Positions 45,660-54,934 of a stretch of 64,000 nucleotides of DNA are shown here, one piece after another. The stretch covers positions 2,790,001 through 2,854,000 of the forward strand of contig CP144172.1 of assembly GCA_039636865.1 (NCBI GenBank). The letters are read 5' to 3'. The notes under the pieces are model-generated. The model worked only from the letters and a program-made list of their open reading frames with translations. It did no database searches and had not been told where the DNA came from. Positions within the stretch are counted from its first letter, which is position 1. Each line of letters opens with the position of its first letter. The stretch is from Dermatophilaceae bacterium Sec6.4. GTDB lineage: Bacteria > Actinomycetota > Actinomycetes > Actinomycetales > Dermatophilaceae. The position numbers and the translations under genes were made by a program.

Positions 45660-45712
45660 CACTTCAACTCCGCGCCCCCAGGAGGCAGTTTGGTGGGGGC
45701 GGAGTTGAAGTG
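45660..45712 (-). terminator. Strong hairpin downstream of the SDR gene
   Basis: CACTTCAACTCCGC at 45660-45673 pairs with 45699-45712; five more C:G pairs extend the stem past a single bulged base, giving a 19-bp stem with a 15-nt loop. It lies about 100 nt after the SDR stop, as a terminator would, but has no T-run. Confidence 0.55.
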
Positions 45713-45807
45713 GTGGTGGCGGCGCTGACTATCACCATGCTTCAACTGGGGCAGCGATCGAGACCGTCTTCAAATGAAGATCGGCGGATTCGTGCGGTCG
45801 GACAGCC

Positions 45808-46641
45808 TCAGTGCAGGTAGGAGGCGCCGTTGAAGTCGAGAATCGCGCCCGAGGCCCACTCGGCGCCCGGCTGGGCCAGCGCCATGACCGCCGCCGCGAC
45901 CTCCTGCGGTGTGGCAACCCGGCCGAACGGACTCTGAGCACGCACTGCATCGCCCTGCGGTCCGTCGAGTACCGCTGCCCCCATGTCGGTCGCGATGAAG
46001 CCAGGTGCAATGCCGACGCACCCGATTCCGTGTGGTGCCAACGCGACTGCGAGCGACTGGGTCATCGCGTGCACCCCGGCCTTGCTCGCGCCGTAAGCCG
46101 GCACCTGCGGCTCCCCCCGGTAGGCTCCTCGCGACCCGACCGTAACGACCCGCCCCCGGGGCAGCCCGGGTGCGGGATCGACCTGCAGCATGTGCCGTGC
46201 GACGAGATAGGTGACGTTGGCCGTGCCCAGCAGGTTGACGTCGGTCGTGCGGCGCCATCCCCGCACCCATTCCTGGTATGACGAGTGCTCAACGCTGAGG
46301 TCCAGGCGCCGCCCCTGGGTGGCCGGGTCCTCGGCGAACAACGCGGCGTTGTTGATCAGTACATCGATGCGCCCCAGGGCAGCGGCGGCCTCTCCGACGA
46401 AACGCTCGACCTGTTGCGGGTCGGCCAGGTCGCCCTGCACCACGGTGTGCCCGCCACCCTCGAGTCCAGCCGCCACAGCCTCGGCCTCAGCACGTGAAGA
46501 GCGGTAGTGCACAGCAACCCGGTCACCACATACGGCCGCGAAGATGCGGGCCACCTCGGCGCCGACTCCCCGAGACGCTCCAGTGACCAGGATGCCGCGG
46601 CGGGGCGGCGTGTGCGTCGTGGACGGCTGAGAAATCGTCAT
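45808..46641 (-). CDS. SDR-family oxidoreductase
   Basis: A 277-residue NAD(P)-dependent dehydrogenase from the ATG at 46641, with AGGA upstream. TGASRGVG is the cofactor motif, NNAAL the central motif, and the catalytic Ser-Tyr-Lys appears as VGSRGAYRGEPQVPAYGASK. An insert around HSSYQEWVRGWRR is longer than in the core family. Substrate unknown; single-gene transcript. Confidence 0.88.
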   Translation of the reverse strand: MTISQPSTTHTPPRRGILVTGASRGVGAEVARIFAAVCGDRVAVHYRSSRAEAEAVAAGLEGGGHTVVQGDLADPQQVERFVGEAAAALGRIDVLINNAALFAEDPATQGRRLDLSVEHSSYQEWVRGWRRTTDVNLLGTANVTYLVARHMLQVDPAPGLPRGRVVTVGSRGAYRGEPQVPAYGASKAGVHAMTQSLAVALAPHGIGCVGIAPGFIATDMGAAVLDGPQGDAVRAQSPFGRVATPQEVAAAVMALAQPGAEWASGAILDFNGASYLH

Positions 46642-46916
46642 ACTGGCTATCCTGCCGCCTGCGTGCATGGCACCGCGACCTGTCTTTTCGCACGACCGAG
46701 CGTGGCGCGGGTGTTTCGATATCGGCGCTTGATGCACCAGCCGATCGACATCGCCGGTGTCAGCCGCGCACGGCGCCACGAGCGATACCCATATCGGGTT
46801 GCCCGAAGGTCAGGCTGGGACCCGGTATGTCAACGGGGTGCAGCTCCAGGTTTTAGGCCGCGAACTGGGTATTTCTACTGATGTGGCTGGACCGGGACAG
46901 TCGCAAGATGGACTGC

Positions 46917-47342
46917 ATGCCAGCACATCAGACACCTGCGCCGCAGCCCATGCCGCGTCCATCAAAATCGTCCTCTGCTCCGACGCCGACAATCTTCAAA
47001 AGCGGACCAGACCGACGCCGAACCTCGCTGAGCACCCGTCGCGGCCACTGGCGATTGGCCGCCGCCGGCCTCGCAGTGGGTCACGCAGTGACAACCTTCG
47101 TCGGTTGCGTCGTCGTTTTCAGCTCGAAAATGACAGCGTGCGCGAATCCCTACGTCTCCACCAGCCGACATCTGATGATTGCGGGATTCTGCGCACTCGC
47201 GATTGTCAGTCTCGCCGCATGGGGGGTAGCCGCGGTGCACTGGCGTAGACCGTGGTTGCTGATTGGCGGAGCAGTCGCCGCAGCACCCGCGATCTGGTGG
47301 CTCGCCGTCGCCCTGTTGCAACCCTCCCAGTTCTGCTTATGA
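46917..47342 (+). CDS. Hypothetical membrane protein with three helices
   Basis: A 141-residue protein with a Pro/Ser-rich cytoplasmic N-terminus and three hydrophobic segments (LAAAGLAVGHAVTTFVGCVVV, IAGFCALAIVSLAAWGVAAV, LLIGGAVAAAPAIWWLAVAL). It ends in FCL. The start could also be 46908 or 46881; no ribosome-binding site is convincing. No family recognised. Confidence 0.5.
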   Translation: MPAHQTPAPQPMPRPSKSSSAPTPTIFKSGPDRRRTSLSTRRGHWRLAAAGLAVGHAVTTFVGCVVVFSSKMTACANPYVSTSRHLMIAGFCALAIVSLAAWGVAAVHWRRPWLLIGGAVAAAPAIWWLAVALLQPSQFCL

Positions 47343-47707
47343 GCCCGAGAGCCGCACGGAATTAGCGCGGATGAACATGCACGCCAGGACCGTCATTGGG
47401 GTCACCTTCTGATTCCCTCGTGACGAGTGGTGTTTGGCTCGCCCGAGAGGTCCACTCCTGTTGGGTTCGACAGCACCCGGGACGCCCGAGACCCAGAAAT
47501 GAAGGCGCCGCCACCAAGGGACGTAGCCCCGGCACCGACGCCTCGGTCGACGGTCAATCGTCGGGATCAATGCTGCCGTTGCATCGAGACAGGCTCTGGC
47601 TTGGCAGTGAGCGTGGTGCTGCAGGCGATGCAATCAAGCCAGCGTGGTCGACAAGCGGGTGGCTCGTCGACCACTCCCGCTGCTGCGACGTGATCTGCTC
47701 GGCAGTT
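47343..47707. other. Gene-free stretch
   Basis: No supported coding sequence or clear regulatory site was seen. Confidence 0.4.
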
Positions 47708-47995
47708 TCAGGCGTGGTGCGGGTGCGCAGCACGCCTGGCGGAAATGGCGATGAAGGTCGCGGCAAACGCGACGGCGAGCAACATCGAGGCCACGAGGCT
47801 GATCGGCACGACCAAGTGCCACGGCACTTTGGTGACAACGACCGGGTCCACGACAGGTCCCCCGGTACCGCCTTGGGCGCTACCGGAGCCGCCAGGTTCG
47901 GGAAGCAGCATGGCGTCAGCGGACGTGGCTGCGCCGATCATAATGGCGAGGGTGCAGACCGCGACGAAGCTCGCCTGCTTGAACTGAGTGAACAT
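47708..47995 (-). CDS. Small exported membrane-anchored protein
   Basis: A 95-residue protein starting at 47995 with a perfect AGGAGGT ribosome-binding site. A signal peptide (FVAVCTLAIMIGAATSADA, cleavage likely after ADA) is followed by a Gly/Ser/Pro linker and a C-terminal membrane helix (LVVPISLVASMLLAVAFAATFIA) with a basic His-rich tail. This layout of a short surface domain on a C-terminal anchor is common in actinobacterial cell-envelope proteins of unknown role. It is divergent from the LuxR regulator over 140 bp. Confidence 0.72.
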   Translation of the reverse strand: MFTQFKQASFVAVCTLAIMIGAATSADAMLLPEPGGSGSAQGGTGGPVVDPVVVTKVPWHLVVPISLVASMLLAVAFAATFIAISARRAAHPHHA

Positions 47996-48134
47996 GATTG
48001 ACCTCCTGGCCGACGGGTCGCTGGCTGCGACCTGCGACCATCGTGTCCAGTCGGTACTGTCCCCCGCCATACGGAATTCTCCTCATCCGCTTACCCACCC
48101 AAAGCCCGTAGCCTGGTCCACGGAGGCGATCGCC

Positions 48135-48902
48135 ATGGACCAACTGCATCTCATCGCGAGCGACGTGAGGCACCTGAGGGGCCTGCTGGACTTCGAGCGG
48201 CCCGCCGGCGAGAACGACGAGGTGCCGCCGTCATGGTTAGAGGACCTGGCTGGCTTAATACCCTGCGATGAAATCACCTTTCAGGTGATGGACCCCGTCC
48301 GTCAGTGGGTCCATGGGCAATCTCTTTCCACCGGGCAGGAAACGAGCGAAGATGACGAGCTGGAGGCGCTGTTCTGGGCCAGCTTCCCGGACAGCATCGC
48401 CTGCAACTATCCCCAACGAACCGGCGATCACCACACCATCACGCGGCTGTCTGACTTCTACTCCCGGCGAGATGTCAACCGGGGAGCTGCCGGTGCCTAC
48501 CTGCGTGCGACCGGCGTTCGGAACGAGGTGCTGATGCCTCTGCCGATGCTGGATGGTCTGGACCGTCGGGTGCTGTTGTTCCGGTTCGGCGGCCGTGATT
48601 TCACCGAACGGGAGGTGCTCCTGCTGGGCCTGCTACGGCCCCACCTCATCGAGGTGTGCCTGCGCCAGCTGCGTCGCCGCCGCGGGCAACGTGAACTGAC
48701 CAAGCGGCAGTGGGACATTCTTCGGCTGCTTGCGGCCGGATGCTCCAACCGTCAAGCAGCTCGGGCACTGGGTATCTCGGAAGCCACGGTGAGCAAGCAC
48801 CTGGAGAACCTCTACACGCGCCTCGGCGTGAACAGCAGGACAGAGGCCTTGGCCCAGGTCACACCCCTGGAACGAGACACGCAGGCCGCCCTAGCCCTCT
48901 AG
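48135..48902 (+). CDS. LuxR-family transcriptional regulator
   Basis: A 255-residue regulator from the ATG at 48135, with GGAGG upstream. The C-terminal helix-turn-helix is ELTKRQWDILRLLAAGCSNR then ARALGISEATVSKHLENLYTRLGV (residues about 185-240). The N-terminal 180 residues look like a GAF-type sensor domain without a phosphorylation site (no receiver motif). It is divergent from the small exported protein, its most likely target. Confidence 0.85.
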   Translation: MDQLHLIASDVRHLRGLLDFERPAGENDEVPPSWLEDLAGLIPCDEITFQVMDPVRQWVHGQSLSTGQETSEDDELEALFWASFPDSIACNYPQRTGDHHTITRLSDFYSRRDVNRGAAGAYLRATGVRNEVLMPLPMLDGLDRRVLLFRFGGRDFTEREVLLLGLLRPHLIEVCLRQLRRRRGQRELTKRQWDILRLLAAGCSNRQAARALGISEATVSKHLENLYTRLGVNSRTEALAQVTPLERDTQAALAL

Positions 48903-49311
48903 CTGTGATACCGAGGGACGTTGGATGGTTGCCGGGCGCTGACTGCGAAGAAGGACGCCGAAACACAGGATGGTGACGGAGTGTCCCGGTCGCACCGACC
49001 CAGAGGAACAAGACCTCGCCCGTAGCGGCGAACCAACTGCCGTGCAGAGAACAAACTTCCGCCTCCCTGCCGCGATCCAACCGCGACGAGCCCAGGGTGT
49101 GGTCCAGAATCCGATGCGGGCAGAATCCTCACCGGAGTCCCGATAAACGAATGGGATGCGGCGACAGCGGACGGCAATCCGGGTCTTGAGCCGATGGGCC
49201 TAGAACGGATGCTTCACACGGGACGCCAGGTGCCGTCGCCATGTGTGTAACGGATCGGCGAACGGGAGCGCAAATCTCGGCTCGTCAGGATGGCGACCGT
49301 AGCCTTAGGAG
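48903..49311. other. Gene-free stretch
   Basis: No supported gene; frames are short and Arg-rich. Confidence 0.45.
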
Positions 49312-49941
49312 ATGGAAGCTGCCCTGTTGACGTTCTCGGCGGTAGCGTTCCTGTTGGTCGTGACGCCAGGCCCAGATTTCGCGGCCGTCGTGCCGAATGC
49401 GTTGCGTGGGCGGCCGGCCGGAATCGCCACTGCGCTCGGGACCGCGTCCGGTCTTGCGGTGCACGCCGGGATTGCAGCAGCTGGATTGTCGACGATTGTT
49501 CTCGCGTCAGACTGCGCGTTCTCCCTGGTGAAGTATCTGGGCGCCGCGTTTCTGGTCCTGTTGGGGTTGAGAGCCTTGTGGAGATCCCGAGGCTCCAAAA
49601 CCGCGGAGGAGCCGCGAACCACGGTCCCGTCTCGGCCCTTACCCATAGGGCGTGCCTACCGGCAGGGGCTGATGGTCAACGTGCTGAACCCCAAAGCTCC
49701 CCTTATTTACCTCAGTGTCATGCCGCAGTTCCTACAGACGAATGTATCCACCACAGCGCAACTTCTCGCGATGAGCGCGATCCTCGTCGCGATTGCACTG
49801 ACCTGGTACACGACCCTGACCTTCCTCGTAGCGGTATTCCGCCCGGTAATCGAGCGATTCAGAGCCTCGATCGACCGTTTCACCGGTCTGATCCTGATTA
49901 CTCTTGGCATCCGGGTCGCATTTGAAACACGACCCGCCTGA
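49312..49941 (+). CDS. LysE/RhtB-family amino-acid exporter
   Basis: A 209-residue protein with six hydrophobic segments. The N-terminus TFSAVAFLLVVTPGPDFAAVV is the LysE signature (TPGPD), and GRAYRQGLMVNVLNPKAPLIYL is the second conserved block (NPK). It exports amino acids such as lysine or homoserine, or similar metabolites. Single gene. Confidence 0.9.
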   Translation: MEAALLTFSAVAFLLVVTPGPDFAAVVPNALRGRPAGIATALGTASGLAVHAGIAAAGLSTIVLASDCAFSLVKYLGAAFLVLLGLRALWRSRGSKTAEEPRTTVPSRPLPIGRAYRQGLMVNVLNPKAPLIYLSVMPQFLQTNVSTTAQLLAMSAILVAIALTWYTTLTFLVAVFRPVIERFRASIDRFTGLILITLGIRVAFETRPA

Positions 49942-50042
49942 GCCCAGCCCCGATCTTGCTCCCCAGGTAGTTAATACATTGGAGGCCCTCAACAGGGACG
50001 CGGTTCGCGGAACAGGCGAATCTGCGGCGCATCACTCTCCGC

Positions 50043-50690
50043 TCACCGGCATCCGCCCAGGTCGGTAGCAGGACCCCCGACCCGGTGAACGATTATCTGG
50101 GGGACGTCCCGCCGGCACGCTTGGGCGAAACCCCAGGCGAGGACGGCCGTGATGGTGGCGATGTAGTTGGGGCTAGGTCCAGGGCGAGCAGGCAGATCGC
50201 GGTGAGTGCGGCCGCGGCTCGAAGTCCGCGCCGAGGGTAGCGATCGCCAATGTTTGAGCACAGCAGGAGACCGAGGACGCCGGTTGCGCCGTAACCGAGT
50301 AGGACTGGGCTCACCCTGGCGGCGCTGATCCCGGCGTTCTGTAGCAACGGGCTGAGGTAAGTAAAGGGTGTGTACTGGCCAAGGGTGGGCACCACGACGA
50401 TGGCGGCGACGATGAGCAGGGGGCGAACGGGCCGATGTCAGCAGCGACAGATGGGCTGGTGGTGGCTGCGTAGCCGCGTGGTGGGCAGGACCAAGTGTGA
50501 TCAGCATCGCGAACACGAGCATGGTGATACAGCAGCCGGCGAACGCCCCGCGCCAGCCGATGGCGGTGCCGACCGCGGTCCCGAATGGAACGCCGAGCGC
50601 GAGGGCCGCGGCAAACACAAGGGAGAAGGCAACTGCGATCGGTATCGGGGCGAACCAGCAGTTGCGGGGGCCGCGGCAAGCTCCTATTCG
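50043..50690 (-). pseudogene. Decayed MFS (AraJ-like) transporter
   Basis: Pieces of one transporter appear in two frames: FAAALALGVPFGTAVGTAIG and GWRGAFAGCCITMLVFAM, then in another frame LGQYTPFTYLSPLLQNAGI and LLGYGATGVLGLLLCSNIGD, then back in the first, NYIATITAVLAWGFAQACRR. At least two frameshifts (about 50410 and 50160) and a missing N-terminus show it is dead. The order matches helices 5-12 of the family. Confidence 0.8.
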
Positions 50691-50712
50691 GGCCAGGTTC
50701 CAGAGCCGGGTT

Positions 50713-51471
50713 CTACAGTTGGATGCCGCGGGTCAACGCGCCGTCCACGACGAGGTTGGTGCCGCTGATCCGCCGGGCCAAGGGGCTGGCCAGGAAGACC
50801 ACGGGTGCGGCGACCTCTTCGGGGGTGCCCATGTGTCCGGATGGGTTGAGGTCCATCGCGGTCTTGAACAGATCTGGGTTCCCAGCCTCGATACCTTCCC
50901 AGACCCCACCTTCGAAGTAAGTGTTGCCCGGAGAGACCGTGTTGGCGCGAATACCCTTGTCGGCCAACTGCATCGCGAGCCCGTGGATGTATCCGATGAT
51001 GGCGGTCTTGGCAGTGCCGTACGGGCCCGAAGCAAAGTCCGACTCGCGTCCGGAGACGCTGGAGATCGCGATGACCGATGCAGCTTCACTACGTCCCAGG
51101 TGAGGCATCGCGGCTCGAACAAGTCGGACGGTATGCATGAGGTCCACGTTGAAGCTGGCCTGCCAGTTCTCCTCTGTATCAGGGATCGCGAGGGCGCTGA
51201 CGTTGGCCACGACCACGTCGACACCGCCGAACGACTCAGCCGACTTCGCCACCCACGCCGCCAAAGCCTCGCCATCGCCGACGTCTACGGTCGAGCCGAT
51301 CACGGTGCCCTGCGCCTGAAGTGCCTCCTGCACGGCCGAGACCTCTTCGGTGTTGCGCGCGCAAAAGGCGACGTGGGCCCCCTCGTTGAGGAAGGCCTCG
51401 ACGACCGCCCGACCGATACCTCGGGTGCCGCCGGTGACCAGGACACGAATTCCACTGAGCTGCAGATCCAT
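50713..51471 (-). CDS. SDR-family oxidoreductase
   Basis: A 252-residue dehydrogenase from the ATG at 51471, with AAAGG upstream; an ATG two codons earlier lies too close to it. TGGTRGIG is the cofactor motif, VVANVSA stands where NNAG is usual, and SSVSGRESDFASGPYGTAK holds the catalytic Ser, Tyr and Lys. It lies 28 nt after the acetamidase-like gene, so they form an operon. Confidence 0.88.
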   Translation of the reverse strand: MDLQLSGIRVLVTGGTRGIGRAVVEAFLNEGAHVAFCARNTEEVSAVQEALQAQGTVIGSTVDVGDGEALAAWVAKSAESFGGVDVVVANVSALAIPDTEENWQASFNVDLMHTVRLVRAAMPHLGRSEAASVIAISSVSGRESDFASGPYGTAKTAIIGYIHGLAMQLADKGIRANTVSPGNTYFEGGVWEGIEAGNPDLFKTAMDLNPSGHMGTPEEVAAPVVFLASPLARRISGTNLVVDGALTRGIQL

Positions 51472-51499
51472 CGTCATACCTTTCGCGGAGTGCGGGAGC

Positions 51500-52519
51500 C
51501 TATGGAGTGAGACCGGTGCCGAGAGCGCGTGCTCGGGCACGAAGCTCGGCGTGAATGCCGTGAAAGGCGGTGGCGCGAGGCAGGAGATCCTTCGCCGCCT
51601 TGACCACCACGCTGTAGTTGGCGTCCACAACATTGGCAATCGGCGCTCGAACGATTTGCGAGCACAGCTGGTAGGCATCCATCGGGTGCAGGTTGCACAA
51701 CTGGCCGACCCAGTGCACGAGCTCGGCATTGCCGATCCGCCAGGAGTCCTCCATCGGGCGGCTGGAGCCGACGGTCATCCAGTGGCTGTCGTTCTCGATC
51801 CGCGGCCAGCTCGGGGCACCCCCCTTGATGACTTCCACGATGAGGGTGGTGGTCATCGCCCCTTCGACGGCGGTACCGCATGCCTCACCCTCGCCCTGGC
51901 GGTAATGCCCATCGCCAACGGAAAAAAGGGCTCCTTCGACGTTGACACCCAGGAAGACCGTGGATCCAGCGCGGATCTCCGGAGTGTCCATGTTGCCGCC
52001 GAAACGCTCGGGGACCAACGACGACCGCACCTCCCCGCCTGCCGGAGCCACACCCACCGTCCCGAGCATGGGCTCGAGCGGCAGTTCAATGCGATGGTCG
52101 CTGTACCGCGCGGCAAACGCAACGGTCCTGCGGTCCCGGTCCAGCTCGTAGATCCAGGTGGTGTCGGGAAGCGGGTCCTGAAGCGTCACCACACGGTCGG
52201 TGCTCGTCATTCCGCCGAAGAACGGGATGGCCGCTGATGCACCCCAATCGCGCGCCGGTTCCAGGGCGACCAGGTGAAGCGCGAGCGTGTCGCCGGGTTC
52301 GGCTCCCTCGACGTAGAAGGGGCCGGTCTGGGGGTTGACGAACCGCAGGTCGACCTTGGCGCTGGACAGATCATCGACGCTACGCAGCGCGCCACCGAAC
52401 GCGTCGTCAGACCACAGGCGAAGGACAGCACCTGGCTTGACCCGCATCACCGGGGCGGCGCCGCCGAACGTGTAGACGTACTGATCTCGGGTCGGCACGT
52501 ACTCGATGACGTCCATCAC
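51500..52519 (-). CDS. Acetamidase/formamidase family protein
   Basis: A 339-residue amidohydrolase of the FmdA/AmdA family, which hydrolyses short aliphatic amides to acids and ammonia. Typical segments are GPFYVEGAEPGDTLALHLV, FGGNMDTPEIRAGSTVFLGV, ALFSVGDGHYRQGEGEACGTAVE and the dicarboxylate-rich metal site. Operon with the SDR gene downstream. Substrate unknown. Confidence 0.88.
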   Translation of the reverse strand: MMDVIEYVPTRDQYVYTFGGAAPVMRVKPGAVLRLWSDDAFGGALRSVDDLSSAKVDLRFVNPQTGPFYVEGAEPGDTLALHLVALEPARDWGASAAIPFFGGMTSTDRVVTLQDPLPDTTWIYELDRDRRTVAFAARYSDHRIELPLEPMLGTVGVAPAGGEVRSSLVPERFGGNMDTPEIRAGSTVFLGVNVEGALFSVGDGHYRQGEGEACGTAVEGAMTTTLIVEVIKGGAPSWPRIENDSHWMTVGSSRPMEDSWRIGNAELVHWVGQLCNLHPMDAYQLCSQIVRAPIANVVDANYSVVVKAAKDLLPRATAFHGIHAELRARARALGTGLTP

Positions 52520-52833
52520 CGAAAACTACCTCAGGGATAGCGGGGTCGTACACGGTCAGTTCTCAGCTCGGCAACACGGGTCGCACCCAGGAGCGCGAGG
52601 GCGCCCGCGATGTCGTTCGGGAGGATCGCGGCGGCCCGACATGCACCTCGACTGCACCCCGCACACGTCACCCAGCTACGACACCCGACACCACGCGAAC
52701 ACCGGGACTGACCCAGACGTCTCCTTAGTTTTTAACACGGGACTAGAACTTGGCCCGGCAGCGACGGGCGAACCCGCCCACTCGCGCCCTCATAGGGCGT
52801 TGCGGAGTGGGCGATTGTGGGACGCTGAGCGTC
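52520..52833. other. Gene-free divergent stretch
   Basis: The upstream regions of the amidase (minus) and DUF1206 (plus) genes. No clear promoter boxes or repeats were recognised. Confidence 0.4.
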
Positions 52834-53616
52834 GTGGACACCCCAGATGTCAAGGAAACAGCTCAACATGCGGGTCAGTCCCAGGCCGTGCAGGGGGGTG
52901 CGCGCCTTGGATTTGTCGTCAGTGGCGTGCTGCACCTGCTGATCGCCTGGATCGCGCTTAAGGTTGCCTGGTCCACTGGTGGTGGTAGCGCTAACCAGTC
53001 CGGCGCGCTGAGCACGCTGGCCCGCAGCACGGGCGGCGCGCTGCTGCTATGGGTGGTGGTCGCCGGATTCGCTCTCCTTGCCGTCTGGGAGCTCACGCAG
53101 GTCATCCGCGTCAGCGATATGTCTGACCGTGCTAAAGCTGTTGGCAAATTCGTCGTTAACGCCGCTTTGGCGTGGACGGCGTTCAAATTCGCTACTGGTT
53201 CGCCTACGTCCAGCAGGGGCCGGACGGAGGATCTCACCGCGACCCTCATGCACCACCCGGGCGGTCGCCTCGCGGTGGCCGCGATCGGGCTCGCCGTGGT
53301 CGGTGTCGGCGGCTACCACGTCTACAAGGGCTGGAAGAAGAAATTCCTCGAAGACCTGCGGGAGCACCCAGGCAACGGGATCGTCCAAATCGGTCGTGCA
53401 GGGTATGTCGCCAAAGGTATGGCGCTGATCATGGTGGGGTTCCTCTTCGTCCTGGCAGCGGCCCGCAACGCGCCATCGAAGTCGACTGGGCTGGACGGGG
53501 CCCTGCGAACACTGCGGCAGGCCCCGGCCGGCACCTGGCTACTCAGCCTCGTTGCCATCGGTATCGCCGCGTACGGGGTCTACTCCATCGCGCGCGCACG
53601 ATACGCACGTGTCTGA
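52834..53616 (+). CDS. DUF1206 membrane protein
   Basis: A 260-residue protein from GTG 52834 (VDTPDVKETA). Six hydrophobic helices arranged as three repeats of a two-helix DUF1206 unit: GARLGFVVSGVLHLLIAWIA, GGRLAVAAIGLAVVGVGGYHVYKGW and GRAGYVAKGMALIMVGFLFVLAA, the G[RY]xxxG starts being the repeat mark. Common in actinobacterial and cyanobacterial membranes; function unknown. Confidence 0.87.
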   Translation: MDTPDVKETAQHAGQSQAVQGGARLGFVVSGVLHLLIAWIALKVAWSTGGGSANQSGALSTLARSTGGALLLWVVVAGFALLAVWELTQVIRVSDMSDRAKAVGKFVVNAALAWTAFKFATGSPTSSRGRTEDLTATLMHHPGGRLAVAAIGLAVVGVGGYHVYKGWKKKFLEDLREHPGNGIVQIGRAGYVAKGMALIMVGFLFVLAAARNAPSKSTGLDGALRTLRQAPAGTWLLSLVAIGIAAYGVYSIARARYARV

Positions 53617-54050
53617 CCAGCGGTGATTTGTAGAACGCGCCCTTGGCGCCCCAGCCGATCAGCCACTGTCAGAGCTCGTCGAACGCCGATGGCGGGCGCT
53701 GACCGGCGACGGATCCTCAATGGACACGAGTCGTCTAGCCGCTGCGACCGTCGTGAATTCGCGCCGGTGGCCGTCGCGTGGTTGCCGCCGGTGTAGGTGA
53801 AGTCGAAACCGCGAAGCCCGTGATCCGCGTCGCGGAGGCCCGTGACGATGCGGATGCCGTGGGCAGTAGACCGTCGTGCGGGCCAGTCGCGTCGGTCACC
53901 ATGAGGTGTGCCACGTTCTGAGTGCCCGCCCAGCAGTTCTCATCAACGTAAGGGCAGCTCTGCTGAATGGTTTTTGAGTATGACGAGCCCCGCGGGGTCC
54001 CCGTTCTCATACACGACTCGCATGCCGAGGATCCCGACGTGCCGGGAGCA
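53617..54050. other. Gene-free stretch
   Basis: Short frames only, none with family similarity or a good start signal. Confidence 0.4.
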
Positions 54051-54782
54051 CTATCCGGTGTTGACGACCCGGAAGATCTCGGCCAGGCGCCCGGGGCCCA
54101 TCCCAGCGTTCTGGGCGGTCTTCGTGCCCCATTCGCGCAGCCTTTCCTCTAAGCCGTTGCCGAGGTGCACGGTCTGGCTGGTATGGGCGCGGAGCGCGGT
54201 GAGCTTGGCGTCGAACGTGTCGGTGATGTCGACTGCGTGCTCGGCTCGTTCGTCGGCCATCAGCCATACCTCGGTCACTGTCCACGGTTCCAGGCCTTCC
54301 TGCGCAAGCAGCTCGGGGAAGGCAAAGCGGTTGCGCGCGGCGGGGTAGAGCGCGCGGATGGTGGCTTCCCCGGCGGCGAGGTGGTCAGGGTGGGAGGCGC
54401 CGATGCGGTCCCACCAGCGTTGCGGGCTCTGTGTCAGGACCCGTTGCGGGCGCACCTGTCGCATCGCCCGGACGATGTCGCGTTGCAGCTCGCGGGTGGG
54501 GTCCAAGGATCCGTCGTGGTAACCGCTCAGGAAGCGGACGTCGGAGACTCCTACCGCAGCGGCTGCCGCGCGTTGCTCGGCCTCTCGGATGGCGGGTACC
54601 TGATCGCGCGGGGTGTCATCGAAACCACCCTGGTCCCCGTAGGTACAGATCAGGTAGGTCACTTCGATCCCCGCGCGTGTCCAGGTGGCCGTGGTGCCGG
54701 CGGCGCCGAAGTCGGCGTCGTCGGGGTGGGCAACCACGACCAGGACACGATCGACATCGGCGGTGGGTAAGGGGTCGGGCAT
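54051..54782 (-). CDS. PIG-L/LmbE-family deacetylase
   Basis: A 243-residue zinc hydrolase from the ATG at 54782, with TGGAGG upstream. VVVAHPDDADFGAAG holds the AHPDD metal motif and SHPDHLAAGEA the second His-Asp pair. Relatives remove N-acetyl groups from N-acetylglucosamine derivatives or cleave mycothiol conjugates (MshB/Mca); the subgroup here cannot be assigned with certainty. Confidence 0.9.
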   Translation of the reverse strand: MPDPLPTADVDRVLVVVAHPDDADFGAAGTTATWTRAGIEVTYLICTYGDQGGFDDTPRDQVPAIREAEQRAAAAAVGVSDVRFLSGYHDGSLDPTRELQRDIVRAMRQVRPQRVLTQSPQRWWDRIGASHPDHLAAGEATIRALYPAARNRFAFPELLAQEGLEPWTVTEVWLMADERAEHAVDITDTFDAKLTALRAHTSQTVHLGNGLEERLREWGTKTAQNAGMGPGRLAEIFRVVNTG

Positions 54783-54934
54783 GGCAGCCTCCAGGGGTGA
54801 AACAGCGAGAAGGCCCGACGCTACGGGCTTCGCCCGTACTCGTGTGCGCTTTACGGAGCATCCCGGTGAACGTTCCGCTGGCCGTGATGGTGTTCCCCGC
54901 AATGGAAATACGCGGGGTCGCGTTCAAGTAAACG

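Larger units (their letters stand above)
45335..45807. other. Region without an intact gene between tetR and an SDR gene
   Basis: It holds the tetR promoter edge, a decayed methyltransferase-like fragment (about 45450-45600) and a strong hairpin (45660-45712). Confidence 0.5.
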
